Below are positions 45,314-53,468 of a DNA stretch of 64,000 bases, one piece after another. The stretch is from Pandoraea captiosa (GTDB lineage: Bacteria > Pseudomonadota > Gammaproteobacteria > Burkholderiales > Burkholderiaceae), in the NCBI RefSeq assembly GCF_902459775.1, contig NZ_CABPSQ010000014.1:1-64000 (forward strand), written 5' to 3'. The notes under the pieces were generated by a model that searched no databases, was not told the DNA's origin, and saw only the letters and a program-made list of their open reading frames with translations. Every line of letters starts with the position of its first letter. Positions within the stretch are counted from its first letter, which is position 1. The position numbers were made by a program, and so were the translations under genes.

Positions 45314-45658
45314 ATGCGAGCTTTTCAAACGTTTCAGGCTTTCCAGAGCCAGCCGACGCGCACCACGCCCGTGTCGCATCTGACCATCGTCTGTCTGGCC
45401 GAGGCGCTCGGCGCCTTGCGCAAGCAGATGTTCATCGACCTCACGGCGCTCGGCCTGCGTGCCACGCATGTGAGCATTACGCGCTGGAGCGACCGCGACG
45501 AGGCGTCCGCCACCGTCACGCTCGACTGCCCGCATGCGTCGCGAGCATCGCTCACGTCGCTCGTCATGCGACTGTCGGGTGAGCGCAGCGTGCGCCGTGT
45601 TTTCTGGTCCGATGACCCGTCGCGTCGCGCAACGCTCGGCGCGGCCACAGCCGCTTAA
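45314..45658 (+). CDS. stand-alone protein resembling the MgtC C-terminal domain
   Basis: A 114-residue soluble protein with no membrane helix. Residues about 18-102 read like the ACT-like C-terminal domain of MgtC proteins: a first strand LTIVCLAEALGALRKQMF, a second strand with ATVTLDCPHA, then the closing helix and strand in LVMRLSGERSVRRVFWSDD, which matches the ending RLSLEPGVxxVxW of MgtC. The hydrophobic MgtC part is absent. GAGGAA lies 4-9 bases before ATG 45314. The gene lies 346 bp before mgtA on the same strand, so a role in magnesium homeostasis fits. The domain match is by pattern only. Confidence 0.55.
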   Translation: MRAFQTFQAFQSQPTRTTPVSHLTIVCLAEALGALRKQMFIDLTALGLRATHVSITRWSDRDEASATVTLDCPHASRASLTSLVMRLSGERSVRRVFWSDDPSRRATLGAATAA

Positions 45659-45753
45659 ACATCCGGGTAAGCACCCGCCGATCCACGAAACCACCGTCGG
45701 CCTACGCTTGACCGTTTGCCGACTGCCGAATACAAAAATTTAAGGAGTCCGAA

Positions 45754-45909
45754 ATGGAAGACGGATCTAGTCGAATGTGGCCCGTCGGGGCCGCGCGTGC
45801 GCTCAATGGTGCGTGCGGCTTCCCGGCGGGCGACCTGATGCCATACCCCCAATTGTTTCGCTATCACCGACCGCGCGCTGCGCGGCGCGGCTGGGTGCGT
45901 TCGCGCTGA
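45754..45909 (+). CDS. 51-codon ORF, possible leader of mgtA
   Basis: A short frame behind a strong ribosome-binding site (TAAGGAGT, 6-13 bases before the ATG). The product starts MEDGSSRMWPVG and ends in a basic, Arg-rich tail; it has no domain. It ends 94 bp before mgtA, and a small hairpin (GGAGA/TCTCC at 45914-45928) follows its stop. In enterobacteria, mgtA is controlled by the short ORF mgtL, whose acidic/Pro-rich start destabilises ribosomes at low magnesium. A similar job here is inference from position. Confidence 0.45.
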   Translation: MEDGSSRMWPVGAARALNGACGFPAGDLMPYPQLFRYHRPRAARRGWVRSR

Positions 45910-46003
45910 TTTCCGGAGACATGATCTCCGCTAGCGTCTGACGATACCGGCCGGCCGCCATGCTTCGTGCATGCCTGCGTAAGCCGCGCCAGGAAAAATC
46001 GTC

Positions 46004-48757
46004 ATGACAAACAACCACCGCTCCCGCCACAAGCAGCGCGGTTTCGTCGATCATTCGACCGCGACCGATCTGCCGCTCTCGGGGCCCGACGTCGTCGCCC
46101 GACTCGCGACCGAACCGCTGCACCACGTGCTCCACACCCTCGGTACCGACACCACCGGCCTGCCGCTCGCCGATGTGGGGCAGCGCCAGACCCGCTACGG
46201 TCCCAACGAAATCGCGCACGACAAACCGCCACACTGGACGCGTCAACTGATCGGCGCCTTCAACAACCCCTTCGTGTTCGTGCTGCTCGCGCTCGTCACG
46301 ATCAGCTTCTTTACCGATGTCTATTTCGCCGATCCGGGCGACGAGGACTACAAGAGCATCATCATTCTGATGACGATGGTGACGATCAGCGGTCTGCTGC
46401 GCTTCTTCTCGGAGTTCCGCTCGCTGCGCGCGGCCGAGAAGCTCAAGGCGATGGTGCGCACGACGGCCAGCGTTCGGCGTCGCGCGTCTGCGTCGGGCAA
46501 GTCGGAGCGTCACGAGGTCGCCATGCGCGATCTGGTCGTGGGCGACATCGTGACGCTTCAGGCGGGCGACATGATTCCGGCCGATCTGCGACTGATCGAA
46601 TCGCGCGACCTGTTCATCAGTCAGGCTGTGCTGACCGGCGAGGCGTTGCCCGTCGAAAAGTACGACACGATGGGCGCCGTCGCACAGAAGTCCGCCACGA
46701 TCGCGGCAGGGCAAGGGAATGCCAATCTGCTCGACCTCTCGAACATCTGCTTCATGGGCACGAACGTGGTGAGCGGCACCGCCGTCGGCGTGGTCGTGGC
46801 CACCGGCGCCGACACGTACTTCGGCGCGCTGGCGAAGAACGTCGTCAGCCACAAGCGCGTGGAGACGAGCTTCGACCGTGGGGTGAACAGCGTGAGCTGG
46901 CTGCTCATTCGCTTCATGCTGGTGATGGTTCCCATCGTGTTCATGATCAACGGCCTGACCAAGGGCGACTGGCTGAGCGCGCTGACCTTTGCTCTTGCCG
47001 TGGCCGTCGGTCTGACGCCGGAAATGCTCCCGATGATCGTAAGTGCCAACCTCGCGCGCGGTGCACTGGCGATGTCGCGTCGCAAGGTCGTGGTCAAGCG
47101 TCTGAATTCGGTACAGAACTTCGGCGCCATGGACGTGCTGTGCACCGACAAGACCGGCACGCTCACGCAGGACCGCATCATTCTCGAGCAACATCTGGAT
47201 GTGACGGGCGACGAGCAGGAAGACGTGCTGCGCCTTGGCTGGCTCAACAGCTATCACCAGAGCGGCCAGCGCAACCTCATCGATGTGGCCATCATCCGCC
47301 GCGCCACCGAGATCGGCGAATCGGTACAGCCGCGCACTTACGCCAAGGTCGACGAACTGCCGTTCGACTTCGTGCGCCGCCGACTGTCGGTGGTCGTGGA
47401 GAACGAGCGCCACGAACATCTCATGATCACCAAGGGCGCCGTTGAAGAGATGCTGTCGGTCTCGACACACGTGAAGACCCCGCACGGCGTGCGTGCGCTC
47501 GACGACACGGCCCGCGCCATGCTCATCGCGCGTGCCGAGGCCTACAACGAAGACGGTTTCCGCGTGCTCGTCGTGGCCACTCGGGACATTCCGGCGGGCG
47601 AGACGAAAAACCAGTACAAGACGTCCGACGAGCACGGCCTGACCGTCTGCGGTTTCCTGACGTTCCTCGATCCGCCCAAGGATTCGGCCGCCCCCGCGAT
47701 CGCGGCACTGCGCGAGCATGGTGTGACGGTCAAGGTCCTCACCGGCGATAACCCGATCGTGACGATGAAAGTGTGCCGCCAGGTCGGGATCGAGCCGGGC
47801 ACGCCGTTGCTGGGGGCGGACATCGAGTCGATGGACGATACAACGCTGCGCGACGTGGTCGGTCGCACGACCGTGTTCGCCAAACTCGCGCCGCTGCACA
47901 AGGCTCGCGTGGTCAAGGCCCTGCAAGCCAACGGCCATACCGTGGGCTTCCTGGGCGACGGTATCAACGATGCCCCCGCGTTGCGCGACGCCGACGTGGG
48001 CATCTCGGTCGACACCGGCGCCGACATCGCCAAGGAAACCGCCGACATCATCCTGCTCGAAAAGAGCCTGATGGTCCTGGAGGCCGGCGTGATCAAGGGG
48101 CGCGAGACGTTCGGCAACATCCTCAAGTATCTGAACATGACGGCCAGCTCGAACTTCGGCAACGTGTTCTCGGTGCTCGTGGCGAGCGCCTTCCTGCCGT
48201 GGGAGCCTATGCTCGCGGTGCAACTGCTCGTGCAGAACCTCGTGTACGACATCTCGCAGATGTTCCTGCCGTGGGACCGCATGGATCCGGAGTTCCTCAA
48301 GAAGCCACGCAAGTGGGATGCCGGCAACATTCGTCGCTTCATGCTGTGGATCGGGCCGACCTCCTCGGTCTTCGATATCACCACCTATGCATTGATGTGG
48401 ACGGTCTTCGGTGCGGGCGCGCTCTATCACCTGCACGGCGGCGCGGGCGGGCAGGTCATCATGAATTCCGGCTGGTTCATTGAAGGGCTGGTTTCGCAGA
48501 CGCTGGTGGTCCACCTGTTGCGCACGCAGAAGATTCCGTTTCTGCAAAGCACGCCGGCGCTGCCGATCATGCTCTCGACATCGGTCGCGATTGCGATCGC
48601 CTGCTGGCTGCCGTACTCGCCGTTCGCGCAAGCCATGGGGTTCGTCAGTCTGCCGGGCTCGTACTTCTACTGGCTTGTGGCGACCATGCTCGGCTACATC
48701 ATGCTCGCCCAGACGGTCAAGACGATCTACATCCGACGCTTCGGTCGCTGGTTCTGA
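46004..48757 (+). CDS. mgtA: magnesium-translocating P-type ATPase
   Basis: A 917-residue P3B-type ATPase, close to MgtA length (898). The phosphorylated residue is D382 in CTDKTGTLTQD. The actuator motif LTGEALPVEKYD is at about 212, LTGDNPIVT and GDGINDAPALRDADVGISVD follow in the P domain, and ten membrane helices are expected. It imports magnesium across the inner membrane using ATP. AGGA lies about 10-13 bases before the start. The MgtC-like small protein and the short leader ORF precede it. A hairpin follows. Confidence 0.95.
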   Translation: MTNNHRSRHKQRGFVDHSTATDLPLSGPDVVARLATEPLHHVLHTLGTDTTGLPLADVGQRQTRYGPNEIAHDKPPHWTRQLIGAFNNPFVFVLLALVTISFFTDVYFADPGDEDYKSIIILMTMVTISGLLRFFSEFRSLRAAEKLKAMVRTTASVRRRASASGKSERHEVAMRDLVVGDIVTLQAGDMIPADLRLIESRDLFISQAVLTGEALPVEKYDTMGAVAQKSATIAAGQGNANLLDLSNICFMGTNVVSGTAVGVVVATGADTYFGALAKNVVSHKRVETSFDRGVNSVSWLLIRFMLVMVPIVFMINGLTKGDWLSALTFALAVAVGLTPEMLPMIVSANLARGALAMSRRKVVVKRLNSVQNFGAMDVLCTDKTGTLTQDRIILEQHLDVTGDEQEDVLRLGWLNSYHQSGQRNLIDVAIIRRATEIGESVQPRTYAKVDELPFDFVRRRLSVVVENERHEHLMITKGAVEEMLSVSTHVKTPHGVRALDDTARAMLIARAEAYNEDGFRVLVVATRDIPAGETKNQYKTSDEHGLTVCGFLTFLDPPKDSAAPAIAALREHGVTVKVLTGDNPIVTMKVCRQVGIEPGTPLLGADIESMDDTTLRDVVGRTTVFAKLAPLHKARVVKALQANGHTVGFLGDGINDAPALRDADVGISVDTGADIAKETADIILLEKSLMVLEAGVIKGRETFGNILKYLNMTASSNFGNVFSVLVASAFLPWEPMLAVQLLVQNLVYDISQMFLPWDRMDPEFLKKPRKWDAGNIRRFMLWIGPTSSVFDITTYALMWTVFGAGALYHLHGGAGGQVIMNSGWFIEGLVSQTLVVHLLRTQKIPFLQSTPALPIMLSTSVAIAIACWLPYSPFAQAMGFVSLPGSYFYWLVATMLGYIMLAQTVKTIYIRRFGRWF

Positions 48758-48797
48758 GCGAAGCCTGATAGTCATTCGACACCCGAATCGCTGGAAT

Positions 48798-48821
48798 GCT
48801 CCTGCCCACGAGGGCGGGAGC
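48798..48821 (+). terminator. hairpin after mgtA
   Basis: GCTCCTGCCC (48798-48807) and GGGCGGGAGC (48812-48821) form a 10-bp stem with one wobble pair and a 4-base loop, 40 bases past the mgtA stop. No T-run follows, so it is a candidate only. Confidence 0.5.
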
Positions 48822-48901
48822 CCGGCGCTCACATTCACGTCCCGAACTGCGCGAAATCCATGCGCGGCATCGGGGCGGCACACGCACATCGAGAACGACT
48901 C

Positions 48902-49636
48902 ATGAAGAAGCAACTGATGTATCTGGCGCTGTTCTGCCCGCTCAGCGCTTTCGCGGCCCACCCGCTGACCTCCGACGATACCGGCACGCAAGGCGACGGA
49001 AACTGGCAATTCGAGACGAACGGCGAAGTGACGTCGAAACAACCGGATATCGGGCGTCAAACGCTCTGGAACAGCACACTCACCCGGGGCTTCGGCGAAG
49101 CGCTCGATCTTTACGTCAACGTGCCGTATACCAACATTCAAAATCGTTCCGAGTCGGCCGGCAGCGGTGTCGGCGACGTGGAGACCGGCGCGAAGTGGCG
49201 TATGTATGACGATGGTGCGTTCAGCGTCGGCTTGAAGCCGTACCTGACGTTTCCGTCCGGCAACGATCAGCGCGGACTCGGCACCGGCCGCGTGAATGCC
49301 GGGGCGACATTGCTCGCGCAGTATCAGATCGACGACTGGACGTTTCTGGCCAATGCGGGTGCCGCATATCAGGCGAACCGGCAGGCCCAGCGGCAGGGCG
49401 TGTGGAAGGTGTCCGCCGCGGTGCTCTATCGGGTGCTGCCGTCCACGCAACTGATCGTCGATATTGGCACGGCCCAAAATCCGGATTTCGCTCAGAAGAC
49501 GAACCCGGCGTTCATGATCCTCGGCGCGATTTACAGCCCGACGTCATGGATGGATCTCGACGTCGGGTACCGGCGTGGCTTGAATCCGCAAACCTACGAT
49601 TACTCGTGGATGGGCGGGTTGACGGTGCGCTGGTAA
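48902..49636 (+). CDS. outer-membrane beta-barrel protein, transporter family PF13557-like
   Basis: A 244-residue exported protein; signal peptide at about 1-19 (ends SAFA). The mature part has repeated amphipathic strands (WQFETNGEV, LDLYVNVPYTNIQ, GAKWRMYDD) and ends in an aromatic residue (GLTVRW), as barrels do. It resembles the family first named for phenol meta-pathway proteins, which form channels for hydrophobic or small solutes. It follows mgtA by 144 bp on the same strand and may be co-expressed. The last 37 bases overlap the convergent GNAT gene. Confidence 0.75.
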   Translation: MKKQLMYLALFCPLSAFAAHPLTSDDTGTQGDGNWQFETNGEVTSKQPDIGRQTLWNSTLTRGFGEALDLYVNVPYTNIQNRSESAGSGVGDVETGAKWRMYDDGAFSVGLKPYLTFPSGNDQRGLGTGRVNAGATLLAQYQIDDWTFLANAGAAYQANRQAQRQGVWKVSAAVLYRVLPSTQLIVDIGTAQNPDFAQKTNPAFMILGAIYSPTSWMDLDVGYRRGLNPQTYDYSWMGGLTVRW

Positions 49637-50805
49637 GTCCTTGCGAGGTCCATTCGGTCAACTGCACCGGGTGCCGCCGAGTGGACCGTGAATCCATTCG
49701 TCGGCGTATCGGCGGCTTCCACGATCGGAAGATTCATGTGGATGGCGTCGTACGACCGACCATCGCAACGAAGCGAATCAGGATCTGTGCCGGTTTTCAC
49801 GAAGCCTTGTGACTCGTACAGCGAAATTGCCGATGCTGAGGCGGCACTCACGACGAGACTCAGGCGTGTGAGTTGCGGCATCGTGCGCGCGAGGGCAATC
49901 GCGGACGACAGCAATTGGCGTCCGATGCCTCGCCCTGAGGCTTTTTCGTGGACAAACATTCCCCAGAGCGCTGCGTTGTGCGAGCGCTTTCTCGCGACCA
50001 GCGGCCGCAGTCCGAGCATGCCGATCAGGCCGTTGTCGTCGAACGCGCCAATGACAATACCGTTGGGGGATTTCGTGGCTTTGGCCCATGCCGACGTCGG
50101 ACTCAATTCGACTTCCTCGTCGTAATCCATTTCGAACGCTGTCGGGTTCATACGCAGGGCATGAAGTCGCAACGCCTGAAAAGGCGTGGCGTCCTCTGCG
50201 GTCAGCTCGCGGATTTGAACATCGGCCCTTCTCGTCGACACGTCACCCACCGCAGAAGCGCCGAATATCCGACGGGCCGTTGAGAGCCGATTTGTCGTGA
50301 GGTCGACGCGGGAAGCAGCATCGAGTTGCGCCAGAATTCGGTGCAAGTGGGTGCGAACTTCCGAATGAGGGGCTGAAGCGATTTCCGGAATAGCATGACG
50401 TCCAAGGGTATGGCTTAGCCGCATCCGATCGTCATGCGCCAGCGTGATGGGATCATCGGTGGATGACATCCAGTCGGGACAGCCTTTGACTTCCAGATTG
50501 CCGACCACGAAGTTTGGCGGGGCGTCGTCGAACACCTTCCATTGCAAGGCACCCGAATGGGCTGGAGCCACATATCGAGTGAGGCAGGTGAACGCAAAAA
50601 TTTGTTGTGGGGCCGATGTAGCGTCCAGTAACCGTCGGAACTCGCACGAAGCGTCGTGCGCCTTGTCGGAGAGGAACAGGTGTGTCAGCGCGGGCCACCA
50701 ACGCGTCGTTTGGCAAGACACGGATGTTGATCCTTGCGTGACGGACGCGGACACCGATGTCAGAGCGTTCGGCATTGACGGGTTCGCATGACATGAGAAC
50801 TCCAT
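49600..50805 (-). CDS. GNAT acetyltransferase with unknown N-terminal domain
   Basis: A 401-residue protein. Residues about 205-350 form a GNAT domain (IRELTAEDATPFQALRLHAL start, then the acetyl-CoA loop EKASGRGIGRQLLSSAIA, and ISLYESQGFVKTG). Residues about 1-195 match no family I know; they contain several Trp/Cys (CQTTRWWPALTHLF, GCPDWMSS) and could be a second catalytic or binding domain. AAAGGAG lies right before ATG 50805. The coding sequence is less GC-rich than its neighbours in the N-terminal part. The end overlaps the convergent barrel-protein gene by 37 bp. Confidence 0.8.
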   Translation of the reverse strand: MEFSCHANPSMPNALTSVSASVTQGSTSVSCQTTRWWPALTHLFLSDKAHDASCEFRRLLDATSAPQQIFAFTCLTRYVAPAHSGALQWKVFDDAPPNFVVGNLEVKGCPDWMSSTDDPITLAHDDRMRLSHTLGRHAIPEIASAPHSEVRTHLHRILAQLDAASRVDLTTNRLSTARRIFGASAVGDVSTRRADVQIRELTAEDATPFQALRLHALRMNPTAFEMDYDEEVELSPTSAWAKATKSPNGIVIGAFDDNGLIGMLGLRPLVARKRSHNAALWGMFVHEKASGRGIGRQLLSSAIALARTMPQLTRLSLVVSAASASAISLYESQGFVKTGTDPDSLRCDGRSYDAIHMNLPIVEAADTPTNGFTVHSAAPGAVDRMDLARTYQRTVNPPIHE

Positions 50806-51110
50806 GGAAACTCCTTTCGCTGGGGGGCGATTTAAGCGCGCCGGGGCTCGAACGGTTGCAGGACTAGGGCGCGACGGCATCTTCTGATTCCGCGCTGTCG
50901 GCTCACTTTCACAAATTGACCAATTCGATCCCGTTGGGAAATGCGCCGTCGATTGCCCGTCGCTTTTCGCTCAATCCGCCCACTTTCGTTAGTCGGGCAT
51001 GGGACATAAGATGCAAATCGGGGCCATGTTAAACTGCCTCGAATATTCATCCGGGGCGGTGCGAAGCACTGCCTTGTTCATTCCCGCAGCCGCCTCTTGT
51101 TCGCCGTCGC
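50806..51110. promoter_or_regulatory. divergent region between GNAT gene and nsrR
   Basis: A 305-bp gene-free region holding both promoters. AAGATGCAAAT (51008-51018) resembles one half of an NsrR operator (AAGATGCATTT type) and lies about 93 bases before the nsrR start. This could mark autoregulation. No other clear element is seen. Confidence 0.35.
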
Positions 51111-51602
51111 ATGCGACTTACCGACCACACCGATTACAGTCTGCGCACTTTGATCTACGTCGCGGTTCATCCCGACGAACTGGTGCATGTGCAGTCGGTG
51201 GCGGACGCCTTCGACATTCCCAAAAACCACCTCGTGAAGATCGTTCAGAAGCTGGGGCAACTGGGCTTCCTTCACACGGTGCGCGGGCGGGCAGGCGGCA
51301 TTCGTCTCGGACGTCCCCCCGAGCGCATCGGCCTGGGGGACGTGGTGCGGGCGATGGAGCCCGATTTCGCGATGGTCGAGTGCTTCCACCAAGGCGACAA
51401 CGCTTGCGTGATTACGTCCGCGTGCAATCTGCGCGGGGTTCTGGGTGAGGCGTTGCGTTCCTACTTCGCGGTGCTCGATCGCTACACGCTGGCGGACCTC
51501 GTCGCGCAGCCCGCGGTGCTGCGCCGCCTGCTCGGCAACGCTGCGGCCACCGTCGTTCCGCTCACGGACATCAAGGTCGGCAAGCGCGTCACGCAGTCGT
51601 AA
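51111..51602 (+). CDS. nsrR: NsrR, Rrf2-family nitric-oxide sensing repressor
   Basis: A 163-residue protein of Rrf2 type. The winged helix lies at about 1-75 (MRLTDHTDYSLRTLIYVAVH, then VADAFDIPKNHLVKIVQKLG). The three cysteines that hold the Fe-S cluster are in ECFHQGDNACVITSACNL (about 88-105), with the spacing seen in NsrR. NsrR represses nitric-oxide defence genes and is released when NO hits the cluster. No hmp, norB or other NO genes are adjacent. Confidence 0.87.
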   Translation: MRLTDHTDYSLRTLIYVAVHPDELVHVQSVADAFDIPKNHLVKIVQKLGQLGFLHTVRGRAGGIRLGRPPERIGLGDVVRAMEPDFAMVECFHQGDNACVITSACNLRGVLGEALRSYFAVLDRYTLADLVAQPAVLRRLLGNAAATVVPLTDIKVGKRVTQS

Positions 51603-52009
51603 TTCCCGTTGCCGTCATTGCCGCTGCTGTCGTTCCCACTGTCCTGATTTTCGCTGCCGCCATTCCTCCTGTCGTCATTCCCTCTGGGATCATTCCCTCT
51701 GAGGTCATTCCCCCTGTGGTCATTCCTGCTATTGGGTCGGCACTTGCAGCGTGTCGTCGGCCATCATTCCGGCATTTTCGGCCATCCCATCGAGGCTCGC
51801 TATCGCCGTCATAGCGCTGCGCAATCGCCGAGCGATCGCCGACATCAGAACTGGACGAACGGTTGCATCTTGTAGACGTCCTGCCGCGCAGCGCGCGGCG
51901 TCCTTTCGTAATCTTCAGTCATACCCGATAGCGTCCATCCGATCACGAAAATGGGCGCTTCGCGGGATTCGACATCCGGCCATTGTTGCCGACCGAAAGG
52001 AGTTTCATC
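51603..52009. repeat. 407-bp gap with a pyrimidine-rich tandem repeat
   Basis: The first 130 bases (about 51603-51735) hold about eight imperfect 15-base units of the type GTCATTCCCTCTGAG. The remainder shows no gene and should include the promoter of the DUF4148 gene at 52010. The repeat starts at the nsrR stop codon. Confidence 0.6.
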
Positions 52010-52300
52010 ATGAACGCACGTATCTTTGCCGCCGCCCTGATCGCCACTGTCTCGCTGGCTTCCGTACCGGCTTTCGCCGACACCCAAACGGCGGACGCGG
52101 GTCAACCCGCTGTGTCTCAAGGCCTGAGCCGCGCGCAAGTCCTTGAAGAACTGCGTCAGGCACGCGCTTCCGGAAAGCTCGATCAATCGCTCGAAACGTA
52201 CCCCTCGCTGCTGCAACAAGCGCCGTCGATCGGCCGTTCGCGCGCCGAAGTCCGCTCGGAAATCGGGACCGCTGCGGCGCTTGCCGACAGCCGCGCCTGA
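52010..52300 (+). CDS. DUF4148 exported protein
   Basis: A 96-residue protein with a clear signal peptide (MNARIFAAALIATVSLASVPAFA, cut after residue 23). The mature part contains the family motif SRAQVLEELRQARASGKLD. DUF4148 proteins are numerous, small periplasmic proteins of Burkholderiales with unknown function. GAAAGGAG lies 6-13 bases before the ATG. It stands alone between nsrR and an AraC gene. Confidence 0.85.
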   Translation: MNARIFAAALIATVSLASVPAFADTQTADAGQPAVSQGLSRAQVLEELRQARASGKLDQSLETYPSLLQQAPSIGRSRAEVRSEIGTAAALADSRA

Positions 52301-52433
52301 TCGCACCTGACGCGTGTATTGACGTCGGGGCCGGCAACGGACTTTCCCGCCGTTTGCAGGGTAGGTCCGGTCCAAGCAAGGGTTTGATAAATCCTCCATA
52401 ATCGGCGCACCGGGTTATTTCAACGAGTGCGCC

Positions 52434-53324
52434 ATGGACCGGCTCTCCACCCTGATTTCGAATTTCGGCGTTCGCGCCGGTGTGTTTCATAGCGGCGGCA
52501 TGTGTGGTATCGCCAGCTACGGTATCGATGCGCATGACGGTGGGCATCTCCACTTGCTGCGCTCGGGCGAAGTGGCGCTGGTCACGGAAGACGGCGCACG
52601 ACGACAGATCGACGAGCCGTCGCTGATCTTCTTTCCGCGTCGCAACCATCATCAATTGCTCTCAGGCGAAGCGGATCGCACGGAACTGGTGTGCGGTTCG
52701 TTGTCGTTCGACGGTGGTCACAACAATCCGCTCGTGGCCGCGTTACCTGACTTCCTTGTCCTGCCTACGAAATCCCTTTCCACGCTCGAACTCACCTTGA
52801 ACTGGCTGTTCGCGGAAGCGTTCGGACAGAATTGCGGGCGCCTGGCCGTGATGGACCGCTTGTTCGAACTGCTGGTCATTCAACTGTTGCGGCACGTGCT
52901 GGAGCATCGTCTTGTGAGCTTCGGCATGCTGGCCGGATTGGGCGACCCGCGCCTCGCCCGTGCGTTGAACGTGATCCATAACCAGCCGGGCGAGCCGTGG
53001 ACGGTAGAGACGTTGGCAAGCACCGCGAACATGTCGCGGGCGAATTTCGCCGCACAGTTTCGCGAAGTGGTCGGGCAGTCGCCGGCGGATTATCTGCTGG
53101 ACTGGCGCATCGGGCTGGCGCAGAAGCGTTTGCGTGACGGTCAGCCGATCGCGCGTGTAGCGCAGGAAGTGGGTTACGACAGCGCCTCGGCGCTGGCGCG
53201 CGCTTTCCGGCGCAAGACGGGCAGCAGCCCGCGCGACTGGCTGCGCGCCCAGATGCATGCGGTCACGACGTTGCCGCGACCGCGCGTGCAGTTCGAGCCT
53301 GTGTTGCCCGCGCAGGCAGCGTAA
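52434..53324 (+). CDS. AraC-family regulator with cupin-type sensor domain
   Basis: A 296-residue protein. The N-terminal half (about 1-165) is a cupin-type AraC_binding domain (HLHLLRSGEVALV and FFPRRNHHQLL). The C-terminal half (about 190-285) has two HTH motifs (WTVETLASTANMSRANFAAQF and PIARVAQEVGYDSASALARAF, then RKTGSSPRDWLR). This arrangement is common in regulators of redox or antimicrobial responses. It converges with the porin gene, so its target is not adjacent. The ligand is unknown. Confidence 0.88.
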   Translation: MDRLSTLISNFGVRAGVFHSGGMCGIASYGIDAHDGGHLHLLRSGEVALVTEDGARRQIDEPSLIFFPRRNHHQLLSGEADRTELVCGSLSFDGGHNNPLVAALPDFLVLPTKSLSTLELTLNWLFAEAFGQNCGRLAVMDRLFELLVIQLLRHVLEHRLVSFGMLAGLGDPRLARALNVIHNQPGEPWTVETLASTANMSRANFAAQFREVVGQSPADYLLDWRIGLAQKRLRDGQPIARVAQEVGYDSASALARAFRRKTGSSPRDWLRAQMHAVTTLPRPRVQFEPVLPAQAA

Positions 53325-53468
53325 TCGCTGGACGAACGCGCGGTCATCGGTGTCGTCGTCGGGATATTGTCGTCTCCGGCGCCGTCATGACATTACCTTG
53401 CTCGCAGGCCGAGCTCTGGCTGGGACTGCGTGCGCGTGGCCCGTCGCCAGCCAGATTTTCATTTCGGC

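Noticed and set aside
45803-49477. Very long minus-strand open frame (over 1200 codons) opposite mgtA
   Set aside because: It is antisense to mgtA, a product of high-GC codon bias; the translation is His/Arg-rich and has no family pattern.
50826-50866. tRNA-like 3' end on the minus strand (CGTTCGAGCCCC) that could be an attachment site
   Set aside because: The T-stem does not pair and no integrase or matching second copy is in the window.
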